A stretch of 13,213 nt of DNA from JANFXS01 sp022791155 (GCA_949743895.1 CATJUX010000048.1:1-13213); one strand, 5' to 3'; numbered from the stretch's first letter, positions 1-6,365 are shown. Notes: a model not told the origin generated them from the letters alone. Translations and numbers: made by a program.

Positions 1-4
1 TAAA

Positions 5-10
5 TATAAT
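5..10 (+). promoter_or_regulatory. rpmB: possible -10 element of rpmB
   Basis: A TATAAT hexamer lies 30 bases before the rpmB start, which would give a leader of about 24 bases holding the Shine-Dalgarno sequence. The -35 region falls outside the window, so this rests on one hexamer in AT-rich DNA. Confidence 0.35.
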
Positions 11-40
11 TTTTTATGAAATTCAAGGAGGTGCAAAGTA

Positions 41-241
41 ATGGCAAAATGTGAAATTTGTGCAAAAACTCAGCAGACAGGCCATAGAATCAGCATAAAC
101 AGAAGCCAGGTTAGCCGCCGTGCCAACAAAACCTGGAAGCCAAATGTCAAAAAAGTCAAAATCAATGATAATGGAACTGTCAAATCAATTTACATTTGCA
201 CAAGATGTATGCGTTCAGGTAAAGTTACTCGCGCCATATAA
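41..241 (+). CDS. rpmB: 50S ribosomal protein L28
   Basis: Ribosomal protein L28, a small basic component of the large subunit. The 66 residues are close to the usual 62-65 for bacterial L28. The N-terminus MAKCEIC and the C-terminal ICTRCMRSGKVTRA block are characteristic. Four cysteines (4, 7, 53, 56) form two CxxC pairs, so this is the zinc-ribbon (C+) form. The middle part (about 25-40) is rich in Lys and Arg, as expected for rRNA contact. The start is fixed by a near-perfect AAGGAGGTG at 25-33, seven bases upstream. The gene appears monocistronic, with a hairpin terminator directly after it. The stretch after TGH is slightly longer and more divergent than in textbook members, but identity is not in doubt. 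Confidence 0.97.
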   Translation: MAKCEICAKTQQTGHRISINRSQVSRRANKTWKPNVKKVKINDNGTVKSIYICTRCMRSGKVTRAI

Positions 242-249
242 AATATCAC

Positions 250-303
250 AAACTCTCAGCATGAATGTCCAACTTCATTTCATGATTGGGAGTTTTTATT
301 TTT
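250..303 (+). terminator. rho-independent terminator of rpmB
   Basis: The arms AAACTCTC..CATGAA (250-265) and TTCATG..GGGAGTTT (279-295) pair with one G-U pair and a small internal mismatch. They are followed by a T-rich run (293-303). It lies 9 bases after the rpmB stop. The convergent small gene ends at 307, so the same hairpin may also slow transcription from the other side, although the minus-strand tail is less T-rich. Confidence 0.75.
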
Positions 304-306
304 CTC

Positions 307-450
307 TCAACACCACTTCCCAAATATCAAAAGCCCGCCAGCAACAACCATAACAGCTGCCGCCGCAAATCCCCACCATGGAAGAAATATAACCATTAAC
401 ATTCCAATTCCCATTGATGCCAATATTATACCAATAATTTTTTTTTGCAC
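307..450 (-). CDS. small two-helix membrane protein (47 aa)
   Basis: A 47-codon gene, GTG start and TGA stop, that a 60-residue cutoff would miss. After VQKK, residues 5-23 form a first hydrophobic segment rich in Ile, Met and Gly. A turn around Leu-Pro-Trp-Trp-Gly (23-27) leads into a second hydrophobic segment (28-44), ending Gly-Lys-Trp-Cys. This looks like a helical hairpin in the membrane, with an N-terminal KK that would favour N-in. A purine-rich GGGGAG lies six bases before the GTG. Small proteins with a GIGM...LPWWGF pattern are, from memory, common in Clostridia and have no assigned function; I cannot name the family. The coherent two-segment hydrophobicity and the good ribosome-binding site argue for a real gene. 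Confidence 0.7.
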   Translation of the reverse strand: MQKKIIGIILASMGIGMLMVIFLPWWGFAAAAVMVVAGGLLIFGKWC

Positions 451-650
451 AAAATTCTCCCCTTAGTTTTTATTATGCTTAATTTCATTTTATTCAAAGC
501 CATGCGATGAGATACTAAATAAAGCAAGTTTTGAATTTTGGCACATTTGCAGAATCATTGAAATGGTTTTCTGTCATATTCAATGTAATCTTTTCCATTG
601 CCACGAATATAATTAAACTAATACTAATTTACTAAATAGGGAGTGTTGAA
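451..650. other. divergent intergenic region (small membrane protein / ferritin-like gene)
   Basis: This 200-base AT-rich spacer holds the leaders of two divergent genes. For the plus-strand ferritin-like gene, TATAAT at 608-613 is the best -10, about 38 bases before the ATG, but no good -35 lies upstream of it. ACTAA recurs at 617, 623 and 631, just before the AGGGAG ribosome-binding site. For the minus-strand gene, CATAAT (472-477 on the complement) with TTGAAT (492-497) is a possible promoter, but its spacer of 14 is too short. No coding potential was seen. Confidence 0.35.
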
Positions 651-1127
651 ATGTATCCTTACAACTTAGACGAGTCCGAAAAAAGCCCAGACAAAAGTTT
701 AACCGCTCAAAACATAAATTATGACGAAAAGCTTGCCGAACTTTTAATAATGGCCATGGAATATGAAGCGGAAGACGCCGCCAAATATAAAACGCTGTCC
801 TCGCTTTCCCAAAAAGAAGATGACATAGAAATTTTGAGAAGCATGTTTCTTGACGAAGTGCGGCACAGCAAGCTCCTTGGCGAAATCTATGAAAAAATGT
901 TTGGCGTGGTTCCTCAGATACAGCCAAAAGAATATGTCTTTGATGGAAATAATTTGGCAGACGAATATAACAAAAACATAGTTTCAGAAGTTGAATCGGC
1001 AAGGTTCTACAGAGATTTGTCAAATATGTTCACTGACCAAAGCATTTTGAACACAATAAATTCAATGCTTAATGACGAGCAAAACCACTCTGTTCTCAAT
1101 GTCTATCTTTTTCACAACAATCACTGA
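651..1127 (+). CDS. ferritin-like diiron domain protein
   Basis: A 158-residue, probably cytoplasmic four-helix-bundle protein of the ferritin/rubrerythrin type. The diiron ligand pattern is complete: E39 with Y46 seven residues on, E69-x-x-H72, E113 with Y120 seven residues on, and E143-x-x-H146. This duplicated E...Y / ExxH layout is the hallmark of rubrerythrin-like carboxylate diiron sites. There is no CxxC rubredoxin domain at either end, so it is a stand-alone bundle. The first 20 residues are polar and probably disordered. A likely role is peroxide reduction, iron handling or another oxidation; the substrate cannot be read from sequence. AGGGAG lies seven bases before the ATG. The gene stands alone, with divergent and unrelated neighbours. 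No clear PerR or Fur box was seen. Confidence 0.85.
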   Translation: MYPYNLDESEKSPDKSLTAQNINYDEKLAELLIMAMEYEAEDAAKYKTLSSLSQKEDDIEILRSMFLDEVRHSKLLGEIYEKMFGVVPQIQPKEYVFDGNNLADEYNKNIVSEVESARFYRDLSNMFTDQSILNTINSMLNDEQNHSVLNVYLFHNNH

Positions 1128-1190
1128 CATTCCCTTTCCTCTCTCTCATGTTGCTGCTTGAGCTCCTTATAATTTCAAACCATTCATACG

Positions 1191-1217
1191 GGCGGCTGTC
1201 TTTCGCAGACAGTCGTC
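1191..1217 (+). other. strong hairpin without T-tract
   Basis: The arms GGCGGCTGTCT (1191-1201) and AGACAGTCGTC (1207-1217) form an 11-bp stem with two G-U pairs and a five-base loop. It starts 64 bases after the ferritin-like gene. What follows is TAAAAATTC rather than a run of T, and on the other strand there is no T-run either. It is therefore not a textbook intrinsic terminator, although it may still end or stabilise the upstream transcript. The G-U pairs are compatible only with pairing in plus-strand RNA; on the minus strand they become A-C mismatches. Confidence 0.6.
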
Positions 1218-1455
1218 TAAAAATTCATTCAAAAAATTTGATCATCACAACAAAATTTCGAAAAATCCCCTGTCATTTAACATAAAAATATACTCAACTT
1301 TGGACAAACGCCAAAAATCAAACAATAATATTGCTTTTCACAAATTGCGTCTATCCAAAAAATTTTTGCATCATAACATTAACACAGCCAATTACTGCAA
1401 TCCTTCTCACCCACAAAACAACAAGCAGAAATTTTAGCAAAATTGTCAAACATTG

Positions 1456-1464
1456 TGTTATAAT
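1456..1464 (+). promoter_or_regulatory. extended -10 promoter of the restriction gene
   Basis: TGTTATAAT matches the extended -10 consensus TGnTATAAT exactly. No good -35 sits 16-18 bases upstream, which is tolerated for extended -10 promoters. Transcription would start near 1471, giving a leader of about 22 bases that contains the AGAAGGTG ribosome-binding site. Confidence 0.6.
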
Positions 1465-1492
1465 GTCTTAAAAACTTAGAAGGTGACCAAAC

Positions 1493-2083
1493 ATGAATTT
1501 TAATATTAAAAATGAAGAAATAGCCAAAATCAACGAAAGCAAGTCACCAATTTTCCCAAAATATACATCGCAATTGATGAACTTGGCAAACCAAAACGCC
1601 CACGGAACGCGGCCAAAAGTTGTTGGACAGCTTTCAGAACAATTTGCCGAATATAAAAAAACAGCCGGCAAAACTTCTTCCAATGACTGGGGCAAGTTCT
1701 ACACAGGCCAGCATCCCAATGCAATTGACAATGCAACAGACAAAATAATGGAGCAAATTGAAAACTTAAAAGAAGCCGTCAATCTCATTGACAGAGAAAT
1801 GGTTCATGACTGGGTTAATGACTTAGTTGTAACAAAAACATACAATGGCTTACATATTCAAGAAGCTGTTTTGGCAAAAATTGCAGCTGAAAGTGGAAGT
1901 TCATATAGTCTGTCTTCTCCAGAGGAAGAAGCTTTGGGCATTGATGGCTATGTTGGTGACACCGCATATTCCATAAAGCCTGACACATACAAAACAATGT
2001 CTCATCTGCCGGAAGTAATTGATGTGAAAATGGCATATTATAAAAAAAATAAAAATGGATTAAATGTCGAAATTGAAGATTGA
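1493..2083 (+). CDS. MjaI-type type II restriction endonuclease
   Basis: A 196-residue protein that I recognise as a MjaI-family restriction endonuclease (type II, cutting within double-stranded DNA). The N-terminal half carries family-like blocks: PIFPKYTSQLMNLANQNAHG (19-38), then RPKVVGQ (40-46) and HPNAIDNATDKI (74-85). The C-terminal part holds the probable PD-(D/E)xK active site: E124 in a helix, D151 in GIDGYVG, and S160-I-K162 in the next strand. The prototype MjaI recognises CTAG; I infer the same or a closely related target here. The length fits a stand-alone small nuclease. Start: ATG with AGAAGGTG about seven bases upstream. Its partner methyltransferase lies head-on, 23 bases away. 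The gene is intact, with no frameshift. Assignment is by sequence recall, not by a search. Confidence 0.85.
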   Translation: MNFNIKNEEIAKINESKSPIFPKYTSQLMNLANQNAHGTRPKVVGQLSEQFAEYKKTAGKTSSNDWGKFYTGQHPNAIDNATDKIMEQIENLKEAVNLIDREMVHDWVNDLVVTKTYNGLHIQEAVLAKIAAESGSSYSLSSPEEEALGIDGYVGDTAYSIKPDTYKTMSHLPEVIDVKMAYYKKNKNGLNVEIED

Positions 2084-2086
2084 CAA

Positions 2087-2121
2087 AGGCCGAGAAAAGG
2101 CCCGGCCTATAAATTTTTTTT
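2087..2121 (+). terminator. shared terminator between restriction and methylase genes
   Basis: AGGCCG (2087-2092) pairs with CGGCCT (2103-2108) around a ten-base loop, followed by ATAAA and eight T (2114-2121). This is a clear terminator for the plus-strand restriction gene. The right arm includes the last bases of the methyltransferase gene (stop codon at 2107-2109), so the same stem also lies at the end of the convergent transcript, where the tail is only CTTTGTC. Confidence 0.85.
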
Positions 2122-3390
2122 AGGCAATGAGCTCAAAAACTTATTTTTGAATTTATAATCCACTTCAGTGTCAACCGCAACATATCCTGTTTTGATCAAA
2201 TGATTGTTGACAAAAGTTCTGTTGTCAAGATATACATAGCAAAGCAAATTGCCGTCATCGTCGCGCTTCACAGAGTCATGTTTCAAAAACACTTTTCTCT
2301 TTTCAAACTTGCGGCGCAAAAAATCAATGGCTTCTTTTTCGAAAAGCGGAACAGTTTGTATTCCCATCAGTTTAACAATCGTGCCGTTTCCAAGCTCAAT
2401 TTTGTTTGGACAAATCACATTTTTCACAGTGAAAAGCTCAAGTTTCTTTTGTTCTTTTCCATCAATTTTTGAGCCGAATTGAAGTTCTTTTATGTCGATT
2501 TTTTTGTCCATTTTGTGAGGGTCGCAAAAAATGTAAGGCAAATCATCAAACGTGTTTCCAACGCCCTCATTGTCGTCATCAAATATAACATTGTCATCGC
2601 AGAAAAGCGAAGCCTGATTGCCGCAAAGTTTCTCTTTGATAATTGGAAAGAACTTTTTGTTTATCTCATATCCAATTGAGTTTCGGCCCAAATGTTTGGC
2701 GGCCAAAGATGTTGTGCCGCTTCCGGCAAATGGATCAAAAACTGTCTCTCCAACAAACGAAAACATTTTGATTAGCCTTTTGGGCAATTCCTCCGGAAAC
2801 ATTGCTATATGTTCCAACTGTCTGACGCCACTGAAATTCCAGTGAGAAGAAAAATATTGTTTCCATTCCTCTTTCGTCATGGCCGAGTCTTCCTTTTGTT
2901 TTTTGGTCGGTTTAGGCGCGTTGCCCAATTTTTTGAATATAAGTATAAATTCATAATCCATTTTTAATATGCCATTGCGCGGATATGGAAAACTGCCCAT
3001 GACGGCGCCGCCGCCGGAAGTGTTCATTGTTGTTGTCTTTTGCCATATTATGGCTCCCATATAGTCCATTCCCAACGATTCGCAAAAGCGGATTATTTCT
3101 GTTCTGATTGGAATCACTTTATATCTTCCATAATAGACAGAACGCGCAAACTGATCTCCAATGTTAATGCATAATCTGCAACCATCAGCAAGAACCCTGT
3201 CGCACTCTTTCCACACAATGTTTAGATTGTTTATATATTCTTCATAGCTGTCATTAAACCCAATTTGATCCTCTGTGCCATAATCCTTCAACTGCCAGTA
3301 TGGCGGCGATGTGATTATCAACTGCACTGACTTGTCATCAATTTTATTAAGCGCCCGGCTGTCACCAAATATTATTTTATGTTCTGTCAT
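2107..3390 (-). CDS. type II DNA methyltransferase with SNase-like C-terminal domain
   Basis: A 427-residue DNA amino-methyltransferase, partner of the adjacent MjaI-type nuclease. The catalytic motif TSPPYW (27-32, motif IV) comes before the AdoMet motif FDPFAGSGTT (218-227, motif I), which is the beta-class order. YEINKKFF (241-248) follows motif I. TSPPY is typical of N4-cytosine methylases, as in the CTAG enzyme M.MjaI, although some N6-adenine enzymes share it. Residues 260-324 are an acidic linker. Residues 325-420 are an added OB-fold domain resembling staphylococcal nuclease (separate entry), beyond the roughly 260 residues needed for methylation. The ATG at 3390 has AGGAGAGGG upstream. 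A consensus promoter lies about 110 bases ahead. Expected role: modify host sites so that the nuclease does not cut them. Methyltransferase identity is certain; target and base type are inferred. Confidence 0.94.
   Translation of the reverse strand: MTEHKIIFGDSRALNKIDDKSVQLIITSPPYWQLKDYGTEDQIGFNDSYEEYINNLNIVWKECDRVLADGCRLCINIGDQFARSVYYGRYKVIPIRTEIIRFCESLGMDYMGAIIWQKTTTMNTSGGGAVMGSFPYPRNGILKMDYEFILIFKKLGNAPKPTKKQKEDSAMTKEEWKQYFSSHWNFSGVRQLEHIAMFPEELPKRLIKMFSFVGETVFDPFAGSGTTSLAAKHLGRNSIGYEINKKFFPIIKEKLCGNQASLFCDDNVIFDDDNEGVGNTFDDLPYIFCDPHKMDKKIDIKELQFGSKIDGKEQKKLELFTVKNVICPNKIELGNGTIVKLMGIQTVPLFEKEAIDFLRRKFEKRKVFLKHDSVKRDDDGNLLCYVYLDNRTFVNNHLIKTGYVAVDTEVDYKFKNKFLSSLPKKNL
2131..2418 (-). other. 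SNase-like domain, catalytic residues replaced
   Basis: Residues 325-420 of the methyltransferase align by eye with staphylococcal nuclease: VKLMGIQTVP matches FRLLLVDTPE, then a helix EKEAIDFLRRKF, then DDDGNLLCYVYL matches DKYGRGLAYIYA, then TFVNNHLIKTGYVAV matches MVNEALVRQGLAKV. The three catalytic positions of the nuclease (Arg35, Glu43, Arg87) correspond here to K340, P348 and N381, and Asp40 to Q345. The fold looks kept and the nuclease activity lost. A DNA-contact or protein-contact role is inferred. Confidence 0.75.
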
Positions 3391-3505
3391 GATTTAAGCC
3401 CTCTCCTATTTGACTTGATAGCCGCCATCGAAAACACCAATCCAAATTTTTAATATAAATATATTTTTGCATAACATAAAAATCTGAAAATAATTATCAT
3501 TTGAT

Positions 3506-3534
3506 AGTATAAATTATTTAATTTGCACTGTCAA
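3506..3534 (-). promoter_or_regulatory. sigma-A-type promoter of the methyltransferase gene
   Basis: On the minus strand, TTGACA (3529-3534) is a perfect -35. It is followed after exactly 17 bases by TATACT (3506-3511), a five-of-six -10. Transcription would start near 3499. This is the best-matching promoter in the window and is stronger on paper than that of the convergent nuclease gene. Confidence 0.85.
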
Positions 3535-3646
3535 TTATACATTAGCATATGCAATTTTATAAATGTATGAAATATAGAATATTCAACTCATAAATTTTCG
3601 AAATTAAAAAATTATATAATCAAAAATGTAGCCTTCTCCATAATGC

Positions 3647-3676
3647 AAAAACGCTGATGCTTAAAAGCCCAGCGTT
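3647..3676 (-). terminator. rho-independent terminator of the polA-galT cluster
   Basis: On the minus strand AACGCTG pairs with CAGCGTT, with an inner GCTT/AAGC stem and a two-base loop, followed by TTTTT. It lies 35 bases after the galT stop and closes the leftward cluster before the methyltransferase promoter. Confidence 0.85.
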
Positions 3677-3710
3677 AAAAATATAAGTTTGTGATAAGTT
3701 TATAAAAACA

Positions 3711-4703
3711 TCATTTATCCCAGCTTTCACCAGCTCTATATTTTTCTGCTGCCACTTCTGGAAGCAGAGGATTTATATAACATCCTGTGGCAAATTCAAA
3801 TCCAGCAGGTGAGCCAAGACGCGGAAATATTTTCATATACCAATGAAAATATGAATCATCAAATTCCTCAGGCTTTTCCTGAAAACATATGTTATATCCA
3901 ATGTCATGCTTGAGTTTTTTCACTCTGTGCAAAACCCACGAAAACATGCTTGCCATGTCTTCAATTTCTTCATGTTCAAAGTCAGCAAATGATGAAACAT
4001 GTCTTTTTGGCAACATCATAACTTCAAAACTATATTTCGCGGCATATGGAACAATGGCAATGAAGCTTTTGTTTTCATTTATTATTCTCTCTTTATTTTT
4101 AAGCTCATGCACAACCATTTTGCATAAAACGCACTCATCATTTTCATCTTTATATCTTTTCATGTTTTCAACAGCTTTTTTCTGTTCTGGCGGAACTATT
4201 GGAACCCCTATAATTTGCCAGTGGGAATGTGCTATTGATGCTCCCGCTTCCGGGCCGTTATTTTTGAAAATTTGTATATATTTAATTCGTTCGTCATTTT
4301 TTATGTCGTTCAAACGCATTTTTATGACGCCAAAAAGCTTTATGAGCTTTGCAATATCAAAATCCTCAGGGTCGTCAAAATGGTTTGGCGTGTCAACAAC
4401 AACTTCATGAATTCCAAATCCAGCTTCCGATTCATAAAAATTCTCTGTTTTGTTGTCACAGCTTTCGCTTTCCACAGCAGGATATAAATTTTCAAACACT
4501 CGTATGTTCCAATTTTTTCCATCTGTGTCGCAATATTTGTCTGGTGGCGTTTGAGCCTCATGTCCAGGACAAAACGGACAGTTTTCACTGCTTGATGCAT
4601 TGGTAGTTATGCTTTTTTTATTAAAATGATATGGCTTTTTGCGTCTGTTGGAAGCAAATATGACCCAGTCTCCTGTTATAATGTCCTTTCTTATCTGCGA
4701 CAA
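3711..4703 (-). CDS. galT: GalT-like hexose-1-phosphate nucleotidyltransferase
   Basis: A 330-residue HIT-superfamily enzyme of the galactose-1-phosphate uridylyltransferase family, which moves UMP between UDP-glucose and galactose-1-phosphate. The start is TTG at 4703, seven bases after GGAGG; the longer frame from a TTG at 4718 would run through this Shine-Dalgarno sequence. The N-terminus SQIRKDIITGDWVIFA is typical. Candidate zinc ligands are C42, C45 (CPFC), H108 and H159. The active-site motif is HSHWQ (159-163), with H161 as the nucleophile that would carry the UMP group. NNGPEAGAS precedes it. A second CxxC (191/194) and HWYMKIFPR (287-295) follow. GalT proper usually has HPH; HSH is also seen in ADP-glucose phosphorylase-type relatives, so the sugar or nucleotide may differ. 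No galK or galE is adjacent. It lies 54 bases after the peptide-binding protein gene. Confidence 0.85.
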   Translation of the reverse strand: MSQIRKDIITGDWVIFASNRRKKPYHFNKKSITTNASSSENCPFCPGHEAQTPPDKYCDTDGKNWNIRVFENLYPAVESESCDNKTENFYESEAGFGIHEVVVDTPNHFDDPEDFDIAKLIKLFGVIKMRLNDIKNDERIKYIQIFKNNGPEAGASIAHSHWQIIGVPIVPPEQKKAVENMKRYKDENDECVLCKMVVHELKNKERIINENKSFIAIVPYAAKYSFEVMMLPKRHVSSFADFEHEEIEDMASMFSWVLHRVKKLKHDIGYNICFQEKPEEFDDSYFHWYMKIFPRLGSPAGFEFATGCYINPLLPEVAAEKYRAGESWDK

Positions 4704-4757
4704 ATAATCACCTCCCAAAACTAAAGCTTTTCCGAATTATATTGATAAAACTTCAAG

Positions 4758-6350
4758 CTATTCTATTGTCCATTCCTCTATATTGTTATAGGCATCAAAT
4801 TGAATTGGAAGAACGTTTCCGCCAATCCTCTCATCAGTGAAAAGCGCCGATTTCCTGAACACAATGCCTATATACGGCAATTCTTCATATATCTCATTTA
4901 TAAGCAAAGTCATGTTGTTTTTTATGTCAGACTCACTCACCGAGCTTCTGTATTCCTCTATAAGTTCATCGATTTTCTCATTGGAATATTTTGAATAGTT
5001 CATGTCACTCCCCGTTTCATATAAAAATCCAAAATCGGGAACAATTGAAAGCTCAAAACCTCCAAGAAACATGTCATATTCACCGTTTTCAAGGCGTGAT
5101 TTGAATGTCTCAAAATCCACAGATTCAACGGCAATTGCAAAGCCAATGCTGTTTAGCTCCTCAGCAATTTTGACAGCCATTTGACGGCGCTGTTCATTTT
5201 CATCATTCACAAGAATTGAAAATGACAAAGTCTGCACGCCATCCTCAAACCATTTTTCTCTAACGTTTGAGCCGTTGTTGAGCACATATCCGGCTGTTTG
5301 CAATATATTTCTTGCTGTTGATAGATCATATTCATACTCTGTTCTTTCATCATTCGGCCACAAAAAACTTTCTCTGTTCAAAGGTGTCAGCGCTGCTTCT
5401 GCATTCGAAAGATATATGGCCTCAATTATGCTTTCAACAGGAATTGAGTGAACAATGGCTTTTCTTATGTTTTTGTCATTAAACATATGCTTGTCATAGT
5501 TAAATCCAATGAAATCAAAATAGTTGTCTGTAAAGCTATATTTTTTGCTTCCGTCATCAAAGTCAAATCTTCCCAAAATCGTCTCATCGGCTATAACACT
5601 GTCTGTAATCCTTTGACTAAATGTGTATATGTCTGTGTCTGAATCAGTTGTTATTGAAACGATTATGTTTTCAATTGACGGTTTTTTTGTGAAACTGTTT
5701 TCTGATGCTTTCAAACGAAGTTCCTGCGCGGCAGTATAGCTTTCAAATTTGTATGCGCCACTTCCCATAGGCGCAAATTCCACATTTGCCCCCGAACCAT
5801 AATATTGACTTGATATTACAGGAAAACTCATTGCATACACATTTCCCACATATGAACGGTTAAATTTTACATTCACAGTGAGATCGTCAGCTTTGCTATA
5901 TCGTATTATGCTTTCGGCACATTTTTTATATATTGATGTTTCAGGCGCATTTCTTATTGTGTTCAACGAGTATATCACATCATCGGCAGTTATGGCGCTT
6001 CCATCATGCCATGTGAGTCCAGATTTTAGTTTTATTGTCAAAAGAGTTCCTTCTTCTGTGTAATACCAGCTTTCAGCTATAGATGGCGAAGGCTTATAAT
6101 TGTTGTCAATCTCAATGAGCGGCTCAAACATAATTCTAAGCACCAAATCGACAGTTTCTTCTTCATTCTTCAAAGGGTTAAGAGTTTTTGCCGTTCTCAT
6201 GCTAAGCGTCAAATCTTTGTTGTCTTTTTTGCTCATTTTGTCGGCCTCGCCAATTTGTGTTGCAACTATGGCCGACTGGCTTTCATTTTTATCAGCACAG
6301 GCTGTAAAAACCAACATTGAACATATGAATAATAAACAAAATTTTTTCAT
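4758..6350 (-). CDS. oligopeptide ABC-type substrate-binding lipoprotein (family 5)
   Basis: A 530-residue extracytoplasmic solute-binding protein of family 5 (OppA/DppA type), which captures peptides or similar ligands for an ABC importer. Residues 1-18 are a lipoprotein signal: KK, a hydrophobic core, then FTAC with C18 as the lipidated residue; Phe at -3 is slightly off the usual Leu. A polar linker runs to about 45. The family signature lies at 111-129 (GLTWHDGSAITADDVIYSL). The rest follows the two-lobe family plan and the length is normal. AGGAG lies five bases before the ATG, and the gene starts 15 bases after the transglycosylase stop. No permease or ATPase gene is near, so it must use a transporter encoded elsewhere or act as a receptor. 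It sits beside a cell-wall lytic enzyme, so muropeptide binding is a reasonable guess and no more than that. Confidence 0.9.
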   Translation of the reverse strand: MKKFCLLFICSMLVFTACADKNESQSAIVATQIGEADKMSKKDNKDLTLSMRTAKTLNPLKNEEETVDLVLRIMFEPLIEIDNNYKPSPSIAESWYYTEEGTLLTIKLKSGLTWHDGSAITADDVIYSLNTIRNAPETSIYKKCAESIIRYSKADDLTVNVKFNRSYVGNVYAMSFPVISSQYYGSGANVEFAPMGSGAYKFESYTAAQELRLKASENSFTKKPSIENIIVSITTDSDTDIYTFSQRITDSVIADETILGRFDFDDGSKKYSFTDNYFDFIGFNYDKHMFNDKNIRKAIVHSIPVESIIEAIYLSNAEAALTPLNRESFLWPNDERTEYEYDLSTARNILQTAGYVLNNGSNVREKWFEDGVQTLSFSILVNDENEQRRQMAVKIAEELNSIGFAIAVESVDFETFKSRLENGEYDMFLGGFELSIVPDFGFLYETGSDMNYSKYSNEKIDELIEEYRSSVSESDIKNNMTLLINEIYEELPYIGIVFRKSALFTDERIGGNVLPIQFDAYNNIEEWTIE

Positions 6351-6365
6351 ACTTTCTCCTAAGCT

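Larger units (their letters stand above)
1128..1492. other. intergenic region before the restriction gene
   Basis: A 365-base AT-rich spacer. Apart from the hairpin at 1191-1217 and the promoter at 1456-1464, I see no gene. The best short frame on the minus strand (17 codons, just downstream of the hairpin in that direction) is too short to support. A TTTCGAAA palindrome occurs at 1255-1262. Confidence 0.5.
3391..3710. other. intergenic region between galT and the methylase gene
   Basis: 320 very AT-rich bases. They hold the galT terminator (3647-3676), the methyltransferase promoter (3506-3534) and a leader of about 110 bases. No gene was seen. A TTTCGAAA palindrome at 3596-3603 recurs at 1255-1262 on the other side of the restriction locus, which may be chance. 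Confidence 0.5.

Noticed and set aside
613..1023. 136-residue open frame antisense to the ferritin-like gene
   Set aside because: It is a shadow: the composition is rich in Cys, Phe and His with no domain pattern, while the plus strand has a full diiron signature.
3450..3500. Sixteen-codon frame at the very start of the methyltransferase leader
   Set aside because: Its ATG falls at the predicted transcription start, it has no ribosome-binding site, and its codons are all AT-rich noise.
1128..3645. Possible flanking repeats marking insertion of the restriction locus
   Set aside because: Only short shared words (TTTCGAAA at 1255 and 3596, TTTTTGCAT near 1362 and 3463) were seen; they are within chance for AT-rich DNA and no target-site duplication is evident.
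4704..4718. Upstream TTG start for the GalT-like gene, adding five residues
   Set aside because: Those codons are the Shine-Dalgarno sequence itself (GGGAGGTGAT); the TTG at 4703 is correctly spaced.
4736..4741. TATAAT on the minus strand before the GalT-like gene as a separate promoter
   Set aside because: No -35-like hexamer lies 16-18 bases upstream; read-through from the operon explains expression.
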